Made by a program: the position numbers and the translations under genes. From NCBI RefSeq assembly GCF_009720775.1, contig NZ_WNKW01000007.1:1-64000 (forward strand): a DNA stretch of 64,000 nt, read 5' to 3'. A model generated the notes under the pieces. The model was not told the origin of the DNA and ran no database searches. It saw nothing but the letters and a program-made list of their open reading frames with translations. Source of the stretch: Pseudoduganella danionis. GTDB taxonomy: Bacteria; Pseudomonadota; Gammaproteobacteria; Burkholderiales; Burkholderiaceae_D. Shown in pieces: positions 27,493-36,014 of the stretch. Each line of letters opens with the position of its first letter. Position 1 is the first letter of the stretch.

Positions 27493-28569
27493 TTAAAGAT
27501 GTGCAGTGTTGTGATAGGTATCGATCTGCGCCAGCGTCACGGCGCGCATGTCCTCGCCGCGCGCATGCGCCTGATGCCAGGCCACGATCATGTCTATGGT
27601 CTGGCCTAGCTGCCAGCGCGCCTGCCAGTGCAGCCGCGCGCGCGCTTTGGCGCAATCGAGTTTCAGGTAGTGGGCTTCGTGCGGCTGCGGCGCGCTATCG
27701 AGTTCCCAGCGCGCTTGCGGGCCCCAGCTCGCGCACAGCCGTTTGATGATCCACTGGACCGGACGGGCATCCTGTTCGTGCGGGCCGAAGTTGAAGCCTT
27801 CCGCATAGGCCGCGCCGTGCTGGTAGAGCTGCTCGGCCAGCGTCAGATAGCCCGACAGCGGTTCCAGCACGTGCTGCCACGGGCGGATCGCATGCGGACT
27901 GCGGATGCGTACAGGCTGGCCGGCGCTGATGGCGCGCAGCATGTCGGGAATCAGCCGGTCGGCAGCCCAGTCGCCGCCGCCGATCACATTGCCCGCGCGC
28001 GCCGAGGCCAGCGCCACACCGTGGCTGGCGTACTGATCGGGATGGAAATACGAGTTGCGGTAGGCTGACGTGACCAGTTCGGCGCAGGCCTTGCTGTTGC
28101 TGTACGGGTCGTAGCCGCCGAATGCTTCATTTTCGCGGTAGCCCCAGTCCCATTCCTTGTTTTCGTAGCATTTGTCGCTGGTGACGTTGAGCACGGCGCG
28201 GATGCCAGGCGTCTGGCGCACGGCTTCGAACAGGTTCACCAGCCCCATCACGTTGGTGGCATAGGTTTCCACCGGATGGCTGTAGGAATAGCGCACCAGT
28301 GCCTGGGCCGCCATGTGGATGACGATGTCCGGCCGGGCCGCGGCCATGGCGGCACGCAACGCCGCGCCGTCGCAGATGTCGCCGATCACGGACGTCATGC
28401 CGTCGGCCACCCGGGCCGCTTCGAACAGGCTGGGCTGGCTAGGCGGCGCCAGCGCGTAGCCCGTCACGTGGGCGCCCATTTGCTGCAGCCAAAGGCTCAG
28501 CCAGCTACCCTTGAAACCCGTATGTCCCGTCAGGAATACCCGTTTGCCTTGCCAGAATGCCGCGTTCAT
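27493..28569 (-). CDS. rfbG: CDP-glucose 4,6-dehydratase
   Basis: I start at ATG 28569, which overlaps the rfbF stop as ATGA and gives 358 residues, the normal length. The extended-SDR features are GHTGFKGSWL near the N-terminus, VTSDKCYEN, YSNSK as the catalytic YxxxK, and ARAGNVIGGGDWA. The reaction is CDP-D-glucose to CDP-4-keto-6-deoxy-D-glucose, the substrate of RfbH. A 12-residue longer upstream start exists but has no better ribosome site. Confidence 0.94.
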   Translation of the reverse strand: MNAAFWQGKRVFLTGHTGFKGSWLSLWLQQMGAHVTGYALAPPSQPSLFEAARVADGMTSVIGDICDGAALRAAMAAARPDIVIHMAAQALVRYSYSHPVETYATNVMGLVNLFEAVRQTPGIRAVLNVTSDKCYENKEWDWGYRENEAFGGYDPYSNSKACAELVTSAYRNSYFHPDQYASHGVALASARAGNVIGGGDWAADRLIPDMLRAISAGQPVRIRSPHAIRPWQHVLEPLSGYLTLAEQLYQHGAAYAEGFNFGPHEQDARPVQWIIKRLCASWGPQARWELDSAPQPHEAHYLKLDCAKARARLHWQARWQLGQTIDMIVAWHQAHARGEDMRAVTLAQIDTYHNTAHL

Positions 28570-29339
28570 GGCCAGCGTTTCCATGGCGCTTTGCCGCTCT
28601 GCCACAGGTCTTCCAGCAGCACTTTATCGCGCAGCGTATCCATCGGCTGCCAGAAGCCGTGGTGGTGGAAGGCGTCCAACTGGCCGTCGCTGGCCAGCCG
28701 TTCCATCGGTTCCTTTTCCCAGGTGGTGCTGTCGTCGCTGATGTAGTCGATCACTTTGGGCGACAGTACGAAATAGCCGCCATTGATCCAGGCGCCGTCG
28801 CCCTGCGGTTTTTCCTTGAAGCTTACGATGCGCTGGCCGTCGATGTCGATCGCGCCGAAGCGGCCCGGTGGCTGCACGGCCGTCATGGTGGCCAGCTTGC
28901 CGTGGCGGCGGTGGAACGCGATCGACGCGCTGATGTCGATGTCGGCCACGCCGTCGCCATAGGTGAAGCAGAACGCTTCATCATGTTCGACATACTGGCG
29001 CACGCGTTTCAGGCGGCCACCCGTGAGCGTGTCGGCGCCGGTATCGATCAGCGTGACTTTCCACGGTTCGGCATGGCGCTCGTGCACTTCCATGCTGTTT
29101 TTCTGCAAGTCGAAGGTGACGTCGGAGGTGTGCAGGAAGTAGTTGGCGAAGAATTCCTTGATCACGTAGCCGCGGTAGCCGCAGCAGATCACGAAGTCGT
29201 TGATGCCATGGGCGGAATAGCTTTTCAGGATATGCCACAAGATGGGCTTGCCGCCGACTTCCACCATGGGTTTCGGCTTGACAGTGGTTTCTTCGCTGAG
29301 CCGCGTGCCCAGGCCACCTGCCAATATGACTGCTTTCAT
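28566..29339 (-). CDS. rfbF: Glucose-1-phosphate cytidylyltransferase
   Basis: A 257-residue nucleotidyltransferase with AGGLGTRLSEET at residues 7-18, the RfbF-typical KPMVEVGGKPILWHILK and GDGVADID. It makes CDP-glucose from CTP and glucose-1-phosphate, the entry step of the CDP-dideoxyhexose route continued by RfbG and RfbH. It heads this subcluster; the 121-bp gap upstream (29340-29460) could hold an internal promoter, but I cannot identify one. Confidence 0.95.
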   Translation of the reverse strand: MKAVILAGGLGTRLSEETTVKPKPMVEVGGKPILWHILKSYSAHGINDFVICCGYRGYVIKEFFANYFLHTSDVTFDLQKNSMEVHERHAEPWKVTLIDTGADTLTGGRLKRVRQYVEHDEAFCFTYGDGVADIDISASIAFHRRHGKLATMTAVQPPGRFGAIDIDGQRIVSFKEKPQGDGAWINGGYFVLSPKVIDYISDDSTTWEKEPMERLASDGQLDAFHHHGFWQPMDTLRDKVLLEDLWQSGKAPWKRWP

Positions 29340-29460
29340 ACTATCCCCGGATCTTTATGAGTGGACGCAGACCACATTATCTCTTGCGTCGCGGCTATTC
29401 TAAACGAAAAGCAGAGCGCAATAGCAGCGGCAAACCCGGCGATGGGGGGATTTACGACAG

Positions 29461-30222
29461 TCAGGGCGCGTCGCCGCCCAGTGCGGGCTCGCCGGCATCC
29501 CAGCCGGCCGTGATGTGGTCGGGATAGCCGCGGCGGAAATGGCGGGTCCACGGGTAGGCTGGTGCATGGCTGCCGTCTTTGAGCTTGACCTCGGCCGTGT
29601 CGTACAGGTAGCGCGCCGGATTGCCGGCCACTACGGTATGCGGCGCGACGTCGCGGTGGACTTTGCTATGGGCCGCCACCAGCGCACCCTGGCCGACCTT
29701 GACCCCGGGCAGGATCACCGACATGGCGGCGATCGCCGCATAATCGCCGATTTCGCAGCCGAGCAGCAGATTGCTGGGTGGATGCGGGTCATTGGTCAGC
29801 ACCGTATACGGCAGCAGCCAGACGAAATTGCCGACTTTCGAGGCCTTGCCGATGAAGACGTTCGACTGGCAGCGTACATAATCGCCGATGCTGCAATCGC
29901 CCTGGATATCGTTCATGGTGCCGATCTGCATGGCCAGTCCGGCGCGGGTGTGTTCCCTGACCACGACGCGGTGTCCGGTGACCAGGCCGGCGCCGAATTG
30001 CGAGCCCTGGTAGAACACCGAGTGCGAGCGGATGCGCGCGCCGGCACCGATTACCAGCGGCGCGCCGTGCGCGAGCGGGGTAGGGTAGCCAAGTTCGCAA
30101 AAGCCATCGACCACGCTGTTGGCGCCCAGTTCAACATCGGCGTGGATCACCGTGAACGGGCCGATACTGACGTTCTCGCCCAGCTTGGCCAGTGGCGAAA
30201 CGATCGCGCTAGGATGGATCAT
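29461..30222 (-). CDS. Left-handed beta-helix N-acetyltransferase, FdtC-like
   Basis: A 253-residue hexapeptide-repeat protein (IHPSAIVSPLAKLGENVSIG; CSIGDYVRCQSNVFIGK; VILPGVKVGQGALVAAHS; VVAGNPARYLYD). GGAG precedes the ATG by 6 nt. It lies 15 bp from the aminotransferase gene and follows FdtA/FdtB-like genes, so the likely reaction is acetylation of dTDP-3-amino-3,6-dideoxyhexose. The C-terminal extension (WTRHFRRGYPDHI) could form lid contacts. Exact sugar stereochemistry is not determined. Confidence 0.82.
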   Translation of the reverse strand: MIHPSAIVSPLAKLGENVSIGPFTVIHADVELGANSVVDGFCELGYPTPLAHGAPLVIGAGARIRSHSVFYQGSQFGAGLVTGHRVVVREHTRAGLAMQIGTMNDIQGDCSIGDYVRCQSNVFIGKASKVGNFVWLLPYTVLTNDPHPPSNLLLGCEIGDYAAIAAMSVILPGVKVGQGALVAAHSKVHRDVAPHTVVAGNPARYLYDTAEVKLKDGSHAPAYPWTRHFRRGYPDHITAGWDAGEPALGGDAP

Positions 30223-30237
30223 GGCAGGCTCCGTGGC

Positions 30238-31359
30238 TCAGTTCGGCTGGGCCAGTTGGGCCAGGCAGGCGCGCAGCGTGGCTGCCACGTGGCGCGCTTG
30301 ATCGAGCGACATGGTCGGCCCCATAGGCAGGCTCAGCACTTCGCGATGGATGGCTTCGGCCAGCGGCAACTGGCCGGGCTGGTAGCCCAGCTCGGCATAG
30401 GCGGGCTGCAGATGGGGCGGCACCGGATAGTGCACGATGGTGCCTATGCCGGCCTGGGCCAGCGCCTGTGCCAGCGCGTCGCGCTGCGCATGGCGGATCA
30501 CGTACAGGTGCCAGACCGGCTCGGCCCAGTCGGGCACTTGCGGCAGCGTCAGGCCGGCAATGCCGGCCAGTTCCTGCTGGTACACGGCGGCAATTGCGCG
30601 GCGCTGGGCATTGTCCTGATCCAGCGTTTGCAGCTTGACGTCGAGCAGGGCGGCCTGCAGCTCGTCGAGACGCGAGTTGTAGCCGGCCACATCGTTGTAA
30701 TACTTGACCTTGGAACCATAGTTGCGCAGCGTGCGGATCTGTTCGGCCAGTGCCGCATCGTTGGTGGTGACGGCACCGCCGTCGCCGAGTGCGCCCAGGT
30801 TTTTACCGGGATAGAAGCTGAATGCGGCGGCATCGCCGAGCTGGCCTGCCACGCCGCCATGGCAACGTGCACCATGGGCCTGGGCCGCATCTTCGATCAC
30901 TTTCAGGCCATGCTGGCGCGCGATCGGCAGGATGGCCGCCATGTCGGCCGTCTGGCCATACAGGTGTACCGCAATGATGGCTTTGGTGCGCGGCGTAATG
31001 GCGGCGGCAAGGCGGGCCGGATCGAGGTTGTAGCTCGCTTCCAGCGGTTCGACCGGCACCGGCACGGCGCCGCAGTGGCTGACGGCCAGCCAGGTGGCGA
31101 TAAAGGTATTGGACGGTACGATGACTTCATCGCCGGGACCGATGCCATAGGCGCGCAGGATCAGGAAAATCGCGTCGAGGCCGTTGGCCACACCGATCGC
31201 GTGCTGGCTATCGCAATAGCGCGCGAAATGGGCTTCGAAATTGGCCACTTCCTGTCCCAGCACATACCAGCCCGACTGCAGCACGCGCTGGAACGCGGCC
31301 TCCAGCTCGGCAGCGTGGGCCAGATTGATGGCTTTCAGATCGAGAAACGGGACGTTCAT
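30238..31359 (-). CDS. fdtB: PLP-dependent nucleotide-sugar aminotransferase, FdtB-like
   Basis: A 373-residue DegT/DnrJ/EryC1/StrS enzyme with VPFLDLKAINLAHAAEL, IEDAAQAHGA and the PLP lysine in SFYPGKNLGALGDGG near residue 185. The start overlaps the fdtA stop as ATGA. It fits dTDP-3-amino-3,6-dideoxy-galactose (or -glucose) transaminase, using the 3-keto sugar formed by the FdtA-like isomerase. Confidence 0.88.
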   Translation of the reverse strand: MNVPFLDLKAINLAHAAELEAAFQRVLQSGWYVLGQEVANFEAHFARYCDSQHAIGVANGLDAIFLILRAYGIGPGDEVIVPSNTFIATWLAVSHCGAVPVPVEPLEASYNLDPARLAAAITPRTKAIIAVHLYGQTADMAAILPIARQHGLKVIEDAAQAHGARCHGGVAGQLGDAAAFSFYPGKNLGALGDGGAVTTNDAALAEQIRTLRNYGSKVKYYNDVAGYNSRLDELQAALLDVKLQTLDQDNAQRRAIAAVYQQELAGIAGLTLPQVPDWAEPVWHLYVIRHAQRDALAQALAQAGIGTIVHYPVPPHLQPAYAELGYQPGQLPLAEAIHREVLSLPMGPTMSLDQARHVAATLRACLAQLAQPN

Positions 31360-31778
31360 GGGCTGACTCGCTTGTGTTGGTGCGCCGCGGCGACGAATTC
31401 TTGGTAGTTGTGGAAATAATCGTTCTTGTCATACAGCGTGGAGGCCAGCACCACGCACACGGCGCCGGAGGAAAAATTCTCCACTTCGCGCCACATCATG
31501 CCGGGCACGTACAGACCGTAGTAAGAACGGTTGAGCTGGAATTTCTTGCGTTCATAGCCATCGTCGACGATCACGTCGAAACTGCCGGACATGGCGACAA
31601 ACAGTTGCTGCAGTTCGATGTGGCCATGGCCGGCGCGTGCCGAACCGCCCGGCACATCGTACAGGTAATACACCCGCTTGATGTCGAACGGAATATGGAT
31701 GCCCCCTTCAATCACGGACAGATTGCCGCGCACATCATGGTGGGGCGGCAGGTCGATCAGCCGGCACTGGTCCATCAT
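31356..31778 (-). CDS. fdtA: dTDP-4-keto-6-deoxyglucose 3,4-ketoisomerase, FdtA/WxcM-like cupin
   Basis: A 140-residue single-domain cupin: RGNLSVIEGG, FDIKRVYYLYDVPGG, RAGHGHIELQQLF with the likely catalytic His pair, and LYVPGMMWREVENFSSGAVCVVLAS (given in parts: LYVPGMMWREVENF, then SSGAVCVVLAS). It converts dTDP-4-keto-6-deoxyglucose to the 3-keto form for FdtB. RmlA and RmlB, which supply the substrate, are not in the window. The start overlaps the preceding glycosyltransferase stop. Confidence 0.9.
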   Translation of the reverse strand: MMDQCRLIDLPPHHDVRGNLSVIEGGIHIPFDIKRVYYLYDVPGGSARAGHGHIELQQLFVAMSGSFDVIVDDGYERKKFQLNRSYYGLYVPGMMWREVENFSSGAVCVVLASTLYDKNDYFHNYQEFVAAAHQHKRVSP

Positions 31779-32671
31779 ACGCTGGCTCCTGCGGCTTGCT
31801 GCTGGCTGGCCAGCACGCTGTGGAAGCGCTGCTGCGAACGGCCGACCATGGGGAATACCCCACTCAGGCGGGCCGCAACATCGTCCACCGTGGGCTGCAT
31901 GACTTGCAGCTCGGCCGGGGTGACGATGCCCACGTCGCAGGATTCGATCAGCAGGTCGATGTAGTCGGAGAAGCAGTAGCCGAAGTTGGGGTTGCTGTTC
32001 GGATTGCTGTTCGATTGCAGCCGCTGGTCATGGCGGAAATACGACAGTTCTTCGTCGATGTAGAACACTTTGCCGTCGGCAGCCAGATTGAAATAGGCCG
32101 CCACATCAGCCAGACCCAGCGTGCAGTCATGGTTGTGGTAGCGGAACAGATGGCGTCCGATCTGCCACAGGCGCTCGCGGCGGAACATGATGGAACTGAA
32201 TTCGCCGACGAAATTGCGCATGCCCAGCACCATGCTGCGCTGCATATCGCGTGCGCTCATGCTGCCGCTGGCCTCGTAGGGACGGCGGGTTTCGGTGCGC
32301 TCGTTATCGACATTGATCACTTGCGAGGCGGAGAAGACCAGCTGGATCTCCGGGTCCATATTCATGCTGGCCACCATGCGCTCGATGCAGAACGGATGCA
32401 GGATGTCGTCATCGAACAGCGGCTTGATGAATGCGCCTTTGGCGGCAAACATGGCGGTCAGCACATTCTGTTCGCGCAGCGCGCTATTGCGCTGGTAGAT
32501 CAGGTGCTGACTATAGCGCTGGCAAATTTCCTGGATGGCCGAGCTGGGGCAGTTATCGCTGACCAGAATTTCGATATTCGGATAGCTCTGGCCTAGTGCC
32601 GAACGCAGGCAGGCTTCGAAATGCGCCGTCTTATAGGACGGAATGACGATGCTGACTAAGGGGTAGCTCAT
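31775..32671 (-). CDS. Family 2 glycosyltransferase
   Basis: A 298-residue GT2 with LVSIVIPSYKTAHFEACLRS, ILVSDNCPS and the metal-binding IKPLFDDDILHPF. No membrane helix is seen. It lies between the OGT fusion and fdtA, with a 4-nt overlap downstream, so it probably adds the dTDP-Fuc3NAc-type sugar or the branched sugar to a cytosolic acceptor. Donor unknown. Confidence 0.88.
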   Translation of the reverse strand: MSYPLVSIVIPSYKTAHFEACLRSALGQSYPNIEILVSDNCPSSAIQEICQRYSQHLIYQRNSALREQNVLTAMFAAKGAFIKPLFDDDILHPFCIERMVASMNMDPEIQLVFSASQVINVDNERTETRRPYEASGSMSARDMQRSMVLGMRNFVGEFSSIMFRRERLWQIGRHLFRYHNHDCTLGLADVAAYFNLAADGKVFYIDEELSYFRHDQRLQSNSNPNSNPNFGYCFSDYIDLLIESCDVGIVTPAELQVMQPTVDDVAARLSGVFPMVGRSQQRFHSVLASQQQAAGASV

Positions 32672-32689
32672 GAACGCTATGCTCCTGAT

Positions 32690-35600
32690 TTACGCGGCCA
32701 CGGCCGTGACGATGTATTGCCATGGCAGCGCGTCTTCCACCGCCACTACCGGGTCGATGCCGCTGGCACCGGCCATCAGGCGGATTGCCGGCAGGTATTT
32801 CTCGCGCGCCGGTTCATCGATGATGCGGGCGCTGCCGCCGCTGATCTGGAAGCCTGCCTGCTGCAGCATTTCCAGCATGGCGCCGCGCGTGAAGATGCGT
32901 TTGCGCGATTTTTCCAGACCGTTCGGGCCGTAGCGCAAGTCGCCCGCATTCAGCCTGGCCTGTATGCTCCAGTGTTGGAAGTTGCGGATAGTGGCAATCA
33001 GTTTGCCGCCCGGCGCAATGCTGGTGCGGATCTTGGCCAGCACGCTCCATGGATCATCGAGCATTTCCAGCGCTTCGTCGAGCACCCAGGTGTCGGCCCC
33101 GCGCACATGGTCCCACAGCTCGGCGCCGGCCTGTTCTATGTCGGCATGGAACACGAAATCGCAATGTGGCCGGGCCGCCTGGGCCAGCGCCGGATCGTGT
33201 TCGATGCCGGTATAGTCGACTACCGCATTGCGGGCCTTGTACGCTTTGGTGAAAGCGCCGTCGCGGCAATGCAGTTCGACGATCTTGCGCGCGTCGAGCG
33301 GCACAAATTGCAGCAGGTCGGTATTGACGCTGGTGCTCGCGCTGGGCAGATTGTAGTGGTAGCCGCCGGTACGGATCACCGTGCCTTGCCAGTCGTGCTT
33401 GATGTAGTTGCGCTGGGTAGGCTGAGGCGCGAAGTCTTGCTTGACCCAGTCGATATTGCCGATCAGCTCATGCGCGCCAGCATTATGCAGGGCCAGCATG
33501 GTGGCGATCAGCGGCGCGCCATGCTTGATCGGCAGCGGCCATAGCCGCACGACTTCGATATTCGTCAGCATGCAGGCCGGATGCAGATAGCGGATCGGGC
33601 CGTCCGGACGGTCGTAGCCCTGATCCGTCACGGGCTGGATGCTGCCCACGCCATACATGCCGGGGCGCAAATGGCTGTGCATGGATTCAATGAAGCCGCC
33701 CTTGATGATTTCCACATCGGAATCGAGGAACAGCACTTCACCCGACAGGCCCAGGTGGCGGATGGCCCAGGCCAGACCCGGACCATGGTGGATGTTGTAG
33801 CCGAAGGGAATGAACTCGACATTGCTGAACTCGGCCGTGATCGCGCGGATTTTTTCCGCCACATCGGGATTCGAGCCGTCGATCACATAGACCCGGTTGC
33901 TGTAGTACTTGCGCAGGCTGGCCAGCAGCGCCGCGATCAGGTCCGGCGAATTGTAGGACACCGTGATGATGGGGATCTGCTCGATCTGCACCGGTTCGCT
34001 GGCCTGGCTGGTCTCCTGCGGATGCACGGCATGGGCCGGCGCAGCCAGTCGCGGTGCGGCCGGCTTGGCCACGCTTTGCAGTGCCGTTTCGAGGTTGCGG
34101 ACGAAACGCGGGCTGTCGAACAGTGCGCAGCTCAGGCGGTTGGCATGCAGCTGGCGCTTCATGGCGGCAATCTGCTGCGGCGCATGGGCCAGCGCCACGG
34201 CTTTTTCTTCGTAATCGGCGAAGTTATAGGTGATCAGCTGCGGCAGGTCGACCGCGCGCAGCAGGCTGCCGGCCATGCGCGAGGAGAAGGTCTGGCCAGC
34301 ACAGGTCAGCAGCGGCAAACCGGCCCACAGTGCGTCGCTGGCGGTGGTGCCCGCATTGAACGGGTAGGTGTCGAGGAACAGGTCGGCCAGTTGGTAGCGC
34401 GCCAGATATTCGGCCGGGACGGCGCGGGTATTGAAAATCAGGCGCTTGCGGTCGATGCCGGCCTGCTCGGCATGGCGGTACAGGTTTTCGCGCACTTCCG
34501 GATAGTCGGCCACCAGCCACAGCACGCTGTTGGGCACGCGCCGCAGGATGTTCATCCACACCGAGAACAGCTCCGGCGTGAACTTGAAATTATTGTTGAA
34601 CGAGCAGAACACGAACGCGTCTTCCGGCAAATGCACGCTGGCGCGGCTGGGCTTGGCCGCGATCTGGCGCTGGCGGTCATTGATCTGGAAGGTGTCAGGC
34701 AGGTAGAGCGGCTGTTCGGTGAAATGCTGCTGCATTTCCTTGGTGATCAGGAATTCGTCGGCGATCACGTAATCCACGCCGGGCAGGCCGGTGCTGCCGG
34801 GGAAGCCCAGATAGGTGAGCTGCACGGGGGCCGGCCGGTACGCCAGAATATTTGGCCGCGCGCCCAGCGTCAGGCCGTGCAGATCGACCAGCAGATCGAT
34901 CTCATGGGCGCGGATGGTGCGTGCAGCCTGCTCGTCGCTCATGCCATCGATGCGGATGTAGTGGTCCATGGCTTTGACCACGCGGGCGCGAATCGGCGAA
35001 CCATCTTCGCGGCTCCAGCTAAACGCATACACCTCGAATTTATTGCGGTCGTGCAGCTCGTAGAGCTCGGCCGTCAGGATCGATACCGCATGCGAACAGA
35101 AGTCCGAGGACAGATAGCCGATGCGCAGGCGCGTGTGGCCATAGCCATAGGCACCCGTCAGTGGCGCCACCGCGGCATTGACTTTCTCGGCCACGAAGCG
35201 GCGTGCGGCGGCCAGTTGCTGGGCCGGATCGTCGGAGGCGCTGAGCATGGCCAGCGCCGATGTGCCTTCCATCATGGTGGCCATGGAAATGTGTTCGAGA
35301 CCGCTGTAAACCGGCCATTTGCACTGTTTCTGGCGCAGGTGGACCCAGTGCGTCATCACATGATTCTGCTGCGGGTCGACGCGCAAGCTTTGCGCCAGCA
35401 TGGCTTCCGCTTCCGGATAGCGTTTGCGGATTTCCAACAGTCGGCCCAGATTGTTGAGGGTTTGCACATGTAGCGCGGGCGTGCTCTTGATGTCGGGCTG
35501 GACTTCGGTGAGGATGCTGTTCCAGGTGGCCAGCGCTTCTTCCGGCCGGCCCACGCGTTCCAGCAGCGTGCCCAGGTTCAGACGGCCTTCGACGAAATTG

Positions 35601-35884
35601 GGATTCTGGCTGATGGCCAGACGCAGCTCGACTTCGGCGCCGGCATCGTCGCCGCTGGTGGACAGCACCACGGCCAGATTGAAGCGCGCCGCATAGGCTA
35701 GCGGGGTATCGGTATGCGCGATCCAGGCGCGGTAGAGCGCAATTGCGGCGGGCATCTGTCCGCTCTCCTGCAGCACGGCGGCGGCGCCGAACAGGTCACT
35801 GATGGAGAGCGCGCCTTTGACCGCCAGGGCCATGACGGTGCCCAGCGGGCTGTTATCGGTGGGAGCAGGAGCGAGAGCGTTCAT
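32690..35884 (-). CDS. TPR - SPINDLY/OGT-type O-GlcNAc transferase - GT2 - methyltransferase fusion
   Basis: Four parts in 1064 residues. Residues about 30-190 are TPR-like (NPNFVEGRLNLGTLLERVGR). Residues about 250-600 are a GT41 domain: RIGYLSSDFCSHAV with the catalytic-type His, FCSFNNNFKFTPELF with the conserved Lys, and DTYPFNAGTTASDALWAGLP near residue 510. After a Pro/Ala linker, residues about 632-830 are GT2-like (IITVSYNSPDL; VLFLDSDVEI). Residues about 860-1064 resemble a SAM methyltransferase (VELHCRDGAF; TWVLDEALEMLDDPWSVLAKI). GT41 enzymes glycosylate Ser/Thr of cytosolic proteins through their TPR docking groove. The gene heads the minus-strand operon and faces the giant repeat genes, which offer hundreds of Ser/Thr. 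That they are its substrates is inference. Confidence 0.88.
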   Translation of the reverse strand: MNALAPAPTDNSPLGTVMALAVKGALSISDLFGAAAVLQESGQMPAAIALYRAWIAHTDTPLAYAARFNLAVVLSTSGDDAGAEVELRLAISQNPNFVEGRLNLGTLLERVGRPEEALATWNSILTEVQPDIKSTPALHVQTLNNLGRLLEIRKRYPEAEAMLAQSLRVDPQQNHVMTHWVHLRQKQCKWPVYSGLEHISMATMMEGTSALAMLSASDDPAQQLAAARRFVAEKVNAAVAPLTGAYGYGHTRLRIGYLSSDFCSHAVSILTAELYELHDRNKFEVYAFSWSREDGSPIRARVVKAMDHYIRIDGMSDEQAARTIRAHEIDLLVDLHGLTLGARPNILAYRPAPVQLTYLGFPGSTGLPGVDYVIADEFLITKEMQQHFTEQPLYLPDTFQINDRQRQIAAKPSRASVHLPEDAFVFCSFNNNFKFTPELFSVWMNILRRVPNSVLWLVADYPEVRENLYRHAEQAGIDRKRLIFNTRAVPAEYLARYQLADLFLDTYPFNAGTTASDALWAGLPLLTCAGQTFSSRMAGSLLRAVDLPQLITYNFADYEEKAVALAHAPQQIAAMKRQLHANRLSCALFDSPRFVRNLETALQSVAKPAAPRLAAPAHAVHPQETSQASEPVQIEQIPIITVSYNSPDLIAALLASLRKYYSNRVYVIDGSNPDVAEKIRAITAEFSNVEFIPFGYNIHHGPGLAWAIRHLGLSGEVLFLDSDVEIIKGGFIESMHSHLRPGMYGVGSIQPVTDQGYDRPDGPIRYLHPACMLTNIEVVRLWPLPIKHGAPLIATMLALHNAGAHELIGNIDWVKQDFAPQPTQRNYIKHDWQGTVIRTGGYHYNLPSASTSVNTDLLQFVPLDARKIVELHCRDGAFTKAYKARNAVVDYTGIEHDPALAQAARPHCDFVFHADIEQAGAELWDHVRGADTWVLDEALEMLDDPWSVLAKIRTSIAPGGKLIATIRNFQHWSIQARLNAGDLRYGPNGLEKSRKRIFTRGAMLEMLQQAGFQISGGSARIIDEPAREKYLPAIRLMAGASGIDPVVAVEDALPWQYIVTAVAA

Positions 35885-35965
35885 AGCTGGATAGATTAGG
35901 ATGAGCCAGAATAGTGTGCCCTAATGATACCGTCTTGTTGCATGTTGAGGGGCAACTTTTGGCCG

Positions 35966-35997
35966 TCGAGCAAGAGCGTAAAACACGCTCTGCTCGA
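35966..35997 (-). terminator. Hairpin after giant gene 3, possible terminator
   Basis: Arms TCGAGCA(A)GAGCGT and ACGCTCTGCTCGA pair over 13 bp with one bulged A around a 5-nt loop, 18-49 bp beyond the stop of giant gene 3 and upstream of the OGT fusion. No U-run follows, so termination is uncertain. Confidence 0.45.
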
Positions 35998-36014
35998 CCG
36001 ATGGCGCGCGTGCG

